Positions 54,493-62,484 of a stretch of DNA of 64,000 nt are shown in pieces. Numbering within the stretch: the first letter of the stretch is position 1; the number at the start of each line of letters is the position of its first letter. This DNA is from Ectopseudomonas guguanensis (lineage in GTDB: Bacteria > Pseudomonadota > Gammaproteobacteria > Pseudomonadales > Pseudomonadaceae): contig NZ_FNJJ01000008.1 of the NCBI RefSeq assembly GCF_900104265.1, positions 136,000 to 199,999 of the forward strand, read 5' to 3'. Both the position numbers and the translations under genes were made by a program. A model generated the notes under the pieces. It did no database searches. It worked only from the letters and a program-made list of their open reading frames with translations, and was not told the DNA's origin.

Positions 54493-55346
54493 AGGGGCGG
54501 GTGAATTTTTAGGCCCCATCCTTCGAAGCCAACACCTACCTGCATACGACCCCCGCTGCAGAAGAACTTCCGAGTTAGCAAATCGAAGGCTCGATTCGGT
54601 TGGCCAGGCTTGACTACTGATAACCCGATAGGCCGCGCAACGAGATCGGCCAATTGAAGGCCTGACGAGTTGGTTTTCTTGTCGGCGAATACGATCTCGA
54701 AGGGTAGCGCTCTGCCAAACCTGTTTTCGCCAGCACAAACGCGGCGAAATTCCAGCTCAAGCTCGTTATCTTCTCGCTTTCCTCGACACTCTACGACCAC
54801 ATGTGTGGTCGTGCCTTCCTGGCCTTTTTCTTCCACCAGTTCGTAGAGTGTTTCCAGACAAAATCCAAGTGCCAGATGGTATGGATTGCTGCTTCGCTCA
54901 CGCAGCCTGTTCTTATCGATGATGCAACCAATCAGGATGAAATTGCTGGTTTCAATAATGCTGGTTAGCTCGTTGAGAAACTGCTCTTTGTGTTGCCGGC
55001 TGTCGAACCGGAATCGACCTTTCTCTTTGCGGATATCCGTTTCGTGCAGCACCACGAGATCATGGCCGAAATGCCTGAACTTGAATGACTCGATTGAGGG
55101 CACGACGCGTTGCGCATAGTGATTCTTGTGGAAGACGCAGAAGGCGAGGACGAAAACCGGGTAATTGGCATCGATACTCTCCAGGCCGTGATCGCCGCTT
55201 TCGTCTACATAAACGACATATTTGCTGAACTGCCTTTCAGGCAGTTCTCGTTCAGCCGGCACGCTTGGTGTATCCACTGAGCCAGGGAATAGCGGTAACT
55301 GTCCTGGCAATGGATAGGTTGATGCCTGATCGCTTTTTTCCGTCAT
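54471..55346 (-). CDS. DUF3800 protein
   Basis: A 291-residue protein with the DUF3800 pattern: YVVYVDESGDHGLE (about residues 43-56), a central DIRKEKGRF, and SSGLQLADLVARPIG near the C-terminus. The conserved Asp/Glu residues resemble an RNase H-like active site. DUF3800 genes are often found in mobile or defence-related islands, but the biochemical role is not settled. G+C is lower than in the flanking cob and receptor genes, suggesting transfer. It stands alone, convergent with cobF. Confidence 0.82.
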   Translation of the reverse strand: MTEKSDQASTYPLPGQLPLFPGSVDTPSVPAERELPERQFSKYVVYVDESGDHGLESIDANYPVFVLAFCVFHKNHYAQRVVPSIESFKFRHFGHDLVVLHETDIRKEKGRFRFDSRQHKEQFLNELTSIIETSNFILIGCIIDKNRLRERSSNPYHLALGFCLETLYELVEEKGQEGTTTHVVVECRGKREDNELELEFRRVCAGENRFGRALPFEIVFADKKTNSSGLQLADLVARPIGLSVVKPGQPNRAFDLLTRKFFCSGGRMQVGVGFEGWGLKIHPPLESERPR

Positions 55347-55402
55347 CCTTGGCCTGCTCCTACGATGGTTAACTCGATAGTAGCAGTCGTCGGCTCAGCC
55401 CC

Positions 55403-57547
55403 TTACAACCAACTCCAGGAAACCCCGGTGTACACGCCGAAGCCTTCCCCCGGTGTGGAGCGCGCCGCGTCTGCGCCCTTGTCGTCATAGCCCGGTGTAA
55501 CGGTGGCGGCGTAGCGTTTGTCGGTCAGGTTGCGCAGGTCGAGCCAGGCTTGCCAGTCGTCCTTCGGCGAGGCGTAGCCGAGGGTGGCGCCAAAGGTGGC
55601 GTAGGCGTCGGCATGGTAGGAGTTGGCGTAGTCCACTGCCACCTTCGAGGCGTACTGGGTATTCACGCCGGCATAGAAGCCGCTCGGGTGATCGTAGCGC
55701 AGCTCGGCCTGGTAATAGTGGCGCGGCAAGCCGGGCAGGCGATTGTCGCCGAAGGCGTCGTCGTCGCGGTAATGGAAGTCGCTGAAGGTGTAGGCCTGGC
55801 GCAGGCTCAGGGCGCCGGCCGCGCCGCCTTGCCACAGCGGGCTGGTCAGGCCGGCTTCGATGCCCTGGTGCACGGTGGGGCTGGCGTTGGATTCGGCGAA
55901 GACGTTGGGCTCGATCTCGACGGTGAGCAGTTCATGGCGCACCTGTGAGTAGTAGTAGGCGAGCTCCCACTGGCCCAGTGCGGAATCACCTCGGCCGCCA
56001 ATCTCGAAGGTGGTGGCGCTCTGGTTGTCCAGGCTGACGGCAGCGCGCTGGCGCGCGGCATAGGGTTGGGTGGTGGTGCTGGAGAAGCGCAGCGGCGAGC
56101 CCCAGAGCATCGACCAGGCATGCGGCGGCTCCACCGAGCGGCTGATATTGCCGAATAGCTGCACATCCGGGTTGAGCTGGTAGCGCAGACCGATACGTGG
56201 GGCGTAGTCCCAGGTGCTTTCGTCGAGCTTGTCGTCGTTGGTCGGCCAGGTCACCTGCACTTCGCGGCGAGTATGGATCAGCGCCAGGCCGCTGGTCAGC
56301 CACAGGTCGGGCATCAGCTCCGTATCGTTGCTGAAGTGCAGCACATTGTCCGAACCCAGATGTTCATAGGCACGCATCAGGGTGCCGGCCGGATAGGGCG
56401 TGCCGTTGACGGTGATGGGCAGCGCCGCCGTCTCTTTCGCTTTGCTGCTCGGCAGGTTGCTGGTGCTGCGCCAGCCTATAGTGGTGCTGCTGTTGAGCCC
56501 GAACAGGGTGTGCCGACGGGTGTAGTTCAGAGTGCCGCTGATATCGCTGTAGTCCACACGGATGCGATAGGCGCCTCCGCGATAGGCGGTCTCGGTGATA
56601 TCCATCGGATAGTGGTGATAGACCAGGCCGGCGACCAGGGTGGAGTCGTCGTCGATCTGCCAGGTGGTCTTGTTCGCCAGCCAGGTGCTGCCGGGTTGGT
56701 CGCGGTGGGCGTCGATGCTGCGATTGGACGCATTGGCCTGACGTGGATCGTCCTTGAGCTGGGCCTTGGTCAGGCGGCCAGGCGTTTCGTGTTCGGTTTC
56801 GCGATAGCGCAGGTAGAACCGCGTTTCCAGGTTCTCGTTGAGCCGGTAGCCGAAGTTTGCGGCGATGCCTTTGCCCTTGCCGGAGGCCTGATCCTGATAG
56901 CCGTCGGTGTGGCTGTCGGTCAGCGCCAGGTAGTAGTCGAAATCGCCCAGCACCTGCCCCGAGGCGATGTTGCGTTTCTGGTAGCCATGGCTGCCGGTTT
57001 CATAGCGCAGTTGCAGCTTGGGCGCGGTGTAGCCGGTGTGGCTGATGTAGTCGATGGCGCCGCCCAGAGCCAGGGAACCACGGTCGAAGCCATTGGCGCC
57101 GCGCAGCACTTCGGCGCGACTTATCCACAAGGGGTCCAGCAGTTCGTAGGGCGTGCCGCCGGAGCCGGTCAGTGGCAGGCCGTCGAGCAGGATATGGGTG
57201 CCGGAGGCGTGCGAGCCGGGGCCACGGTTGATACCCGAGCCACGCACGCTGATCTTCACGCCCTCGTTGCCGGGGGACTGCGCGTAAACGCCGGGCTGGT
57301 AGGCCAATACGTCGGCGACGCCGGCCACGCGGCCCTGCTCGACCTTGCCCATATCCACCAGATTGGTGGCGCCGGGCACCTGCTCGAGCGCCGCGCGCGC
57401 AGTCTCGGTTTCGCTGGTCGGCACACCGCTGACTTGCAGTGGGTCGAGCTGCACGGGCTCATCGGCGAAGGCGTTGTGAGCGCTCAGGCAGGCGAGGGCG
57501 AGCAGGGTGAGACGTGCAGGACGGCGGGAAAGCGGCAGGAGCAGCAT
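55403..57547 (-). CDS. TonB-dependent outer-membrane receptor
   Basis: A 714-residue receptor with a signal peptide (cut near residue 28, ...HNAFA-DEP), a TonB-box-like start (VQLDPLQVSG), a plug domain (about 50-165, with SVRGSGINRGPGSHASGTHILLDGLPL) and a 22-strand barrel ending in Trp-Ser-Trp-Leu. Family members import siderophores or cobalamin. The neighbouring cob genes hint at corrinoids, yet no cobalamin riboswitch and no Fur box was seen upstream. An exact DnaA box lies inside (57121). Confidence 0.9.
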   Translation of the reverse strand: MLLLPLSRRPARLTLLALACLSAHNAFADEPVQLDPLQVSGVPTSETETARAALEQVPGATNLVDMGKVEQGRVAGVADVLAYQPGVYAQSPGNEGVKISVRGSGINRGPGSHASGTHILLDGLPLTGSGGTPYELLDPLWISRAEVLRGANGFDRGSLALGGAIDYISHTGYTAPKLQLRYETGSHGYQKRNIASGQVLGDFDYYLALTDSHTDGYQDQASGKGKGIAANFGYRLNENLETRFYLRYRETEHETPGRLTKAQLKDDPRQANASNRSIDAHRDQPGSTWLANKTTWQIDDDSTLVAGLVYHHYPMDITETAYRGGAYRIRVDYSDISGTLNYTRRHTLFGLNSSTTIGWRSTSNLPSSKAKETAALPITVNGTPYPAGTLMRAYEHLGSDNVLHFSNDTELMPDLWLTSGLALIHTRREVQVTWPTNDDKLDESTWDYAPRIGLRYQLNPDVQLFGNISRSVEPPHAWSMLWGSPLRFSSTTTQPYAARQRAAVSLDNQSATTFEIGGRGDSALGQWELAYYYSQVRHELLTVEIEPNVFAESNASPTVHQGIEAGLTSPLWQGGAAGALSLRQAYTFSDFHYRDDDAFGDNRLPGLPRHYYQAELRYDHPSGFYAGVNTQYASKVAVDYANSYHADAYATFGATLGYASPKDDWQAWLDLRNLTDKRYAATVTPGYDDKGADAARSTPGEGFGVYTGVSWSWL

Positions 57548-57731
57548 GCAAGGGTTCCGTTGAGCGGGCGGCGAGTCTGTCTGATGAAGGCCGACGAGGA
57601 TTCGTCACCGTAGGGGGCGCTGGTAAGGGAGCGCATCATGCCGGTTTTGCCGGTGCCGTGCAGTGGGGCGCTCAGGGAGAAGGGACCGTCAGGGCGGTCG
57701 TGCAAAGCCGACCGCATCCTGGGGATAAGCC

Positions 57732-58211
57732 TCAGGCCAGGTCGGCCTTATCCAGACCGAACTGCTTGTCGGCGGAACCCGGCACGGTGCGAAACGCCAC
57801 GTTGAGGCGGTTCCAGCCGTTGATGGCGACCACCAGGAAGGTCAGGTCGGAAAGTTCCTGCTCGGAGAACTGCTCGCGCACACTGGCGTAGATGGCATCG
57901 GAGACGCCCTGCGGCGCCAGCTGAGTCAGCGCCTCGGTCCACTCCAGCGCGGCCCGTTCCCAATCGGAGAACAAGGCGGACTCGCGCCACACGGCGACAT
58001 GATGCAGGCGCAGCTCGCGCTCGCCATGGATCTTCGCTTCCTTGACGTGCATGTCGACACAGAAGGCGCAGCCATTGATCTGCGAGGCGCGCAGCATCAC
58101 CAGATGGGCCAGCGGCGCGAGAAAAGGGCTGCGGGTCAGCAGCATGGAGAACTCGGCGTACTTGCCGGAGGCTTTGGGGGAGAGGGTGAAGTAGTCGAGG
58201 TGCTGGCTCAT
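57732..58211 (-). CDS. Carboxymuconolactone decarboxylase/AhpD-like protein
   Basis: A 159-residue member of the AhpD-like superfamily with the redox motif C48-x2-C51-x3-H55 (NGCAFCVDMHVKEA) and the all-helical pattern. Family members act as thiol peroxidases or use lactone substrates; the peroxidase role is likelier given the CxxC. The ATG at 58209-58211 is chosen; ATG 58218-58220 is equally possible. Confidence 0.85.
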   Translation of the reverse strand: MSQHLDYFTLSPKASGKYAEFSMLLTRSPFLAPLAHLVMLRASQINGCAFCVDMHVKEAKIHGERELRLHHVAVWRESALFSDWERAALEWTEALTQLAPQGVSDAIYASVREQFSEQELSDLTFLVVAINGWNRLNVAFRTVPGSADKQFGLDKADLA

Positions 58212-58448
58212 GGTGATCATCCGTATCCGCTTTGGGGGAGCCGGGGCTTTCACGCCCTGGCCCGGTAGACGCGAATCTACGCAGCGGTGGCCCAGTCCCA
58301 TAGAGCCAATTGTGCAGATTGTGACTGGTCCACTTCAGCACTGGCCGCGCGCGGGGCTGAGCCCTTCGCCAAGAGTTGTGGCGTTGCGATGAGCGACCCG
58401 GCTGGGCGAGTATCGCCTGCCCTTATCGATGCCCTGTTCGGAGCCGCT

Positions 58449-59017
58449 ATGCCCCACATCTCGCCCCCGTCGACCTGGCCAAGGCCTACCGTCTGCTCAA
58501 CCACGGACCCACCGTGCTGGTGTCGGCTCGTCATCAGGCTGTGGATAACGTCATGGCGGCAGCCTGGTGCTGCGCCCTGGATTTCGAGCCGCCGAAGCTG
58601 ACCGTGGTGCTGGACAAGGCCACCCGCACCCGCGCGCTGATCGAGGGCAGCGGTCTGTTCGCCATCCAGGTGCCGACCGTGGCGCAACTGCAACTGACCC
58701 AGGCGGTGGGCAACGCCAGCCTGGCGGATGACCCGGCGAAGCTGTCCCATGCCGGCGTCGAGCTGTTCGCGATGGAAGGCCACGACCTGCCGCTGGTGGC
58801 GGGCTGCTCGGCCTGGCTGGTTTGCAGGCTGATCAGTGAGCCGCATAACCAGCAGGCCTACGACCTGTTCATCGGCGAGGTGATCGCGGCCTGGGCCGAT
58901 CAGCGCGTGTTCCGCGATGGCCGCTGGCATTTCGAAACGGCCGACCCGAGCCTGCGCAGCCTGCATCACGTGGCCGGTGGGCACTACTACGCGATTGGCG
59001 AGGCGCTCAAGGCCTGA
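58449..59017 (+). pseudogene. Flavin reductase family protein, frameshifted near the start
   Basis: The natural start, ATG 58449 with GGAG just upstream, reads MPHIS and then leaves frame at CCCCC (58464-58468). After that run the other frame gives PVDLAKAYRLLNHGPTVLVSARHQAVDNVMAAAW and continues intact to 59017. Adding one C, or removing two, restores a single protein of about 189 residues of the FMN-binding flavin reductase family. This may be a real inactivation or a sequencing error in the C run. Everything after the run looks functional. Confidence 0.7.
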
Positions 59018-59029
59018 TCACGGGCGTGC

Positions 59030-59641
59030 TCAGCGTGCCAGCGGCAACGCCACGCCGATCAGCACGAAGAGTACGCCGCAGCTGCGGTTGAAGGCGCGGC
59101 CGCCGCGCTGCAGCCAGGGCCGCACGCGGAAGGCCAGCAGCGCCAGCAGCAGCTCGACGAGGAACTCGACCACGGCGAAGGTGGCGGCCATCACCACGAA
59201 CTGCACGGCCAGGCCGCGCTGCGGATCGACGAACTGCGGCAGGAAGGCGCCGTAGAACAGGATCACCTTGGGATTGGACAGCGCCGACAGCAGGCCCTGG
59301 CGAAACAGCCGGCTGGCGCTGGGGCGGGCGCCGCTATCGACCAACGTCAGGTTCATCGGCGGCGAGCGCCACAACTGCGCACCCAGCCAGATCAGGTAGG
59401 CACCGCCGATCCACTTGAGTGCCAGCAGTGCGTTGGGCGCGGTCTTGAGCAGGGCACTGAGGCCGAACATGGCCAGGGCGATCAGCGTGCTGAAGCCGAC
59501 CACGCCGCCGAGGATGGTGGCCAGCGCCAGGCGCGCGCCGTACAGCCCGCCGTGGGTCAGCGCCAGCAGGCTGTTGGGGCCGGGCGTCAGCGCCAGGCCG
59601 AGGGTGGCCACGAAGTAGACGAGCCAGAGTTCGAGGGCCAT
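59030..59641 (-). CDS. LysE family translocator
   Basis: A 203-residue exporter with six hydrophobic segments and the signature TPGPNSLLALTHG (about residues 19-31), of the RhtB type. Substrate unknown; homoserine, threonine or similar compounds are typical. It diverges from the GlxA-type regulator at 59733, which may control it. Confidence 0.87.
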   Translation of the reverse strand: MALELWLVYFVATLGLALTPGPNSLLALTHGGLYGARLALATILGGVVGFSTLIALAMFGLSALLKTAPNALLALKWIGGAYLIWLGAQLWRSPPMNLTLVDSGARPSASRLFRQGLLSALSNPKVILFYGAFLPQFVDPQRGLAVQFVVMAATFAVVEFLVELLLALLAFRVRPWLQRGGRAFNRSCGVLFVLIGVALPLAR

Positions 59642-59732
59642 GCGGGTCTCCTGTGAGGGCGGCCAGTCTAGTCAGCGGCAGTGTCGTGATTGAGGTAGAT
59701 TCTGGTCATCTACCGGTTGATTATGGACTGTC

Positions 59733-60713
59733 ATGGCCGAATGCCCCGATCTGCGTTTTCTTCTGCTGCCGCTGCCGGAGTTCGCCCTGCTGCCGTTCGG
59801 CGGTTTTATCGACAAGCTGCGCTTCAGCGCCGACGACGAGGACTACAGCCGCCAGCGCTACTGCGCCTGGACCATCCTCGGCCTGCAGCCGGGGCATGTG
59901 CTGTCCAGCAGTGGCGCGGCGCTGCGTATCGAGGCCACGCCGGACGAGCTGACGCTGGCCGACTACGACTACCTGGTGCTGTTCGGCGGGCGCAACGCGC
60001 AGGCCACCGCGGCGCTGGCGCCGGCCTACCAGCCGCTGCTGCGCCGCGCCGCGCGCGCCGGGGTCAAGCTGGTGGCGATCGACAATGCCAGCTTTCTGCT
60101 CGCTGCATGCGGCCTGCTCGATGGGCATCGGGTGGCGGTGCACTGGCGGCATGAGGCGGAATTTCGCGCCAGCTTTGCGCATGTGCGCCTCGCCCGCGAA
60201 CGCCTGTATTGCCTCGATGGCGCGCGAATCTCCTGCGCCGGCGGCGCGGCGGCCATCGACCTGGCGGTGGAACTGCTGGCCCAGGGCAGTGGTCGGGCCC
60301 GCGCGCTCAAGGGCCTGGCCGATATGCTGGTGGACGAGACGCGCAGCGGCCAGCACGCGCTGCGTTCACTGCAGATGGCGTCCAGCGGCGAACGTCATGT
60401 CGATCGCGCCATCGCCCTGATGCGTCATGGTCTGGCCAGCGCCGACGGCATCGAGCAACTGGCGGCCAGCGTCGGCATCAGCCGGCGTCAGCTCGACCGG
60501 CTGTTCCACGCCAGCCAGGGCATGAGTGCCCGTGAGTACTGGAACGAGCTGCGTCTGCAGCACGTACGCTGGCGCCTGCTCAATTCCAGCCACAGCCTGG
60601 CGCAGCTTGCTGACGAGATCGGCGTCAGCGATGCCAGCCATCTGGGCAAGCTGTTTCGTCAGCGTTTCGGCGTGGCGCCCGGCACCTTTCGCCGTCAGGG
60701 CGGTGTGTTGTAG
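59733..60713 (+). CDS. GlxA-type AraC-family transcriptional regulator
   Basis: A 326-residue regulator with an N-terminal DJ-1/PfpI-like domain (about 8-190) and a C-terminal pair of AraC helix-turn-helix motifs (about 215-320: IEQLAASVGISRRQLDRLF and LAQLADEIGVSDASHLGKLFRQRFG). The position that holds Cys in active DJ-1 enzymes reads AIDNAS (115-120), so the domain probably only senses a ligand, as in GbdR-like regulators. Its stop codon TAG is formed by the first bases of the REP pair that follows. Confidence 0.88.
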   Translation: MAECPDLRFLLLPLPEFALLPFGGFIDKLRFSADDEDYSRQRYCAWTILGLQPGHVLSSSGAALRIEATPDELTLADYDYLVLFGGRNAQATAALAPAYQPLLRRAARAGVKLVAIDNASFLLAACGLLDGHRVAVHWRHEAEFRASFAHVRLARERLYCLDGARISCAGGAAAIDLAVELLAQGSGRARALKGLADMLVDETRSGQHALRSLQMASSGERHVDRAIALMRHGLASADGIEQLAASVGISRRQLDRLFHASQGMSAREYWNELRLQHVRWRLLNSSHSLAQLADEIGVSDASHLGKLFRQRFGVAPGTFRRQGGVL

Positions 60714-60798
60714 GAGCCGCGCCCCGCGGCGAATGCTGCGGATAAAGGCGGTATCGCGGCATCGCCGCTATCGCTTCGCGCCGGGGCGGCGCTCCTAC
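60710..60798. repeat. Paired REP element spanning two stop codons
   Basis: GTAGGAGCCGCG...GGCGAA (60710-60733) and the inverted unit TTCGCGCC...GCGCTCCTAC (60775-60798). The TAG in the left unit (60711-60713) ends the GlxA-type gene, and the TAG on the minus strand in the right unit (60795-60797) ends the LysE gene. Confidence 0.85.
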
Positions 60799-61394
60799 AG
60801 GCTTGCCAGCAACGGCAGCCACACCGAGGCCAGCAGCAACAGGGCCATGCAGCGGTTGAACAGCAACAGCCGGGCCGGTTGCTGCAACAGCCGCGCGCCG
60901 CCGACGCCGAGCAGGCCCCAGGCCAGCAGGCAGGGCGTGGACACCAGCAGAAACAGCGTCGCGTAGCTCGCCACCGCGGCGAACGAGGCCTGTCCATCGA
61001 GGAAGATCGCAGTGACCGAGACGCTCATCAGCCAGGTCTTGGGGTTGATCAGTTGCAGGCCGGCGCCCTGGACGAAGCCCTGGCGCCGGTCGACGCTGCG
61101 TTGGTCCAGGCCGGCAGCTTCGGCACACATCAGCTTGCAGGCCATCCAGCTGATCCAGACCGCGCCGGCCCAGGCCATCGCCGTCTGCAACAGCGGTGCG
61201 CGGGCCAGCAGTTCGCCGAGGCCCAGGCCGACCATCAGCAGCATCAGGCTGGCGCTCAGGCTCGCCCCGACCGCGATGGCCAGGGCGATGGACAGGCCGA
61301 AGCGAGCGGCGCTGCCGAGGATCAGCAGGTTGGTCGGGCCGGGAGTGATCGAGGCCACCGAGGCGAACAGGATGAAGGGCAGCCACTGGTTCAT
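60795..61394 (-). CDS. LysE family translocator
   Basis: A 199-residue LysE/RhtB exporter with the signature TPGPTNLLILGSAARFG (about 18-34) and six hydrophobic segments. The ATG at 61392-61394 is chosen. It is convergent with the GlxA-type regulator and next to the AraC-type regulator at 61473, which reads in the same direction just upstream. Substrate unknown. Confidence 0.86.
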   Translation of the reverse strand: MNQWLPFILFASVASITPGPTNLLILGSAARFGLSIALAIAVGASLSASLMLLMVGLGLGELLARAPLLQTAMAWAGAVWISWMACKLMCAEAAGLDQRSVDRRQGFVQGAGLQLINPKTWLMSVSVTAIFLDGQASFAAVASYATLFLLVSTPCLLAWGLLGVGGARLLQQPARLLLFNRCMALLLLASVWLPLLASL

Positions 61395-61472
61395 GGCTGC
61401 GCTCGTTGAGCAGTGAAGGGCATCGGGCATCGCTCCATATCGGGGTATGGCGCGATTGTCCGGCTGGCTGAT

Positions 61473-62342
61473 TCAGCGGTCTTGAAGCTTTGTGCAGAGG
61501 CTGCGGTAGGCGCCCGGGGTGAGGCCGTTGGCACGGCGGAACCAGCGGCCCAGGTGGCTCTGGTCGGCGAAGCCCAGGTCGCTGGCGACATCCGCCGGTG
61601 CCGTGCCGAGGGCCAGCAGGCGGCGTGCGCGCACCAGGCGCAGCTGGATCAGGTAGCCATGCGGGGCGATGCCGAAAGCCGCCTTGAACGCACGGCTGAG
61701 GCGGAAGCGATCGACGCCGCAGACGCGCGCCAGTTCGTCGAGACCGATGTTCTGGTGAAAGTGTGCATGCAGGTAGTCGCGGGCACGCAGGGCCACGCTG
61801 GGTATCTGCGGGTCGCCCGGCAGGCGCTGACGCCAGTGCAGGCTGCGCGAGATGCGCTCCAGCAGCGCATCCAGCGCGGCGTCGCGGACCATGCGCGGCT
61901 CGCCGTCGCGCAGCGCCTGCAGGGCGTTGACGATGCAGGGCAGCAGGCCCGGGTCGTCCGGCTGGGTGCGCGGCACGCCGGGCAGGCAGTCGACAGGCGC
62001 CTGTTCGAACAGTGCCGGCAGTGCCTTTTCCAGCCAGGCCGGTTCCAGGTAAAGGGTGGAATAGGTGAAGCCGCCCGGCGTCGGCGCGTGGCCGTCATGA
62101 ATGTCGCCGGGTTCGAGGAAGAAGGTCTGCCCGGCGACGCTGCTGAGCAGTGCGCGCCGGCAGTGGAACTGCTGCACGCCCTGCTCGGTGAAGCCGATCA
62201 GGTAGCTGTCGTGCCAGTGCGGGTCGTAGGCGTGGCCCTCGAAATGCGCACGGATCACCTCGATGCCGGTGTCGGCATCCTGCTTGAGGTCGACCCACGA
62301 TTGCGCATTCATCGCCTGCTGCCCGTCGTGCTGAGAACGCAT
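61473..62342 (-). CDS. AraC-family regulator with cupin sensor domain
   Basis: A 289-residue regulator. The N-terminal cupin (HWHDSYLIGFTEQGVQQFHCR and FFLEPGDIHDGH) is an AraC-type ligand pocket. The C-terminal HTH pair is typical (LDELARVCGVDRFRLSRAFKAAFG and PADVASDLGFADQSHLGRWFRRANG). ATG 62340-62342 is used; ATG 62312 would give 279 residues and is as likely. The nearby LysE gene is a plausible target. Confidence 0.86.
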   Translation of the reverse strand: MRSQHDGQQAMNAQSWVDLKQDADTGIEVIRAHFEGHAYDPHWHDSYLIGFTEQGVQQFHCRRALLSSVAGQTFFLEPGDIHDGHAPTPGGFTYSTLYLEPAWLEKALPALFEQAPVDCLPGVPRTQPDDPGLLPCIVNALQALRDGEPRMVRDAALDALLERISRSLHWRQRLPGDPQIPSVALRARDYLHAHFHQNIGLDELARVCGVDRFRLSRAFKAAFGIAPHGYLIQLRLVRARRLLALGTAPADVASDLGFADQSHLGRWFRRANGLTPGAYRSLCTKLQDR

Positions 62343-62484
62343 GAGCTTACCGCGTTCACCGCACAAGCCTAGAAGGTTTGTGCAGATGCCTTTCGGTAGC
62401 GAGGGCCGCAAGGCGCGGATGCCGGATCGGCCTGAACCTGCGCTGGTGCGCACGGCCAGTAGGGTGCGCCGTGCGCACCAATGC

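Noticed and set aside
55403..57547. TonB-dependent receptor as the cobalamin receptor BtuB
   Set aside because: Proximity to cob genes is suggestive, but no cobalamin riboswitch precedes it and the plug is not distinctive.
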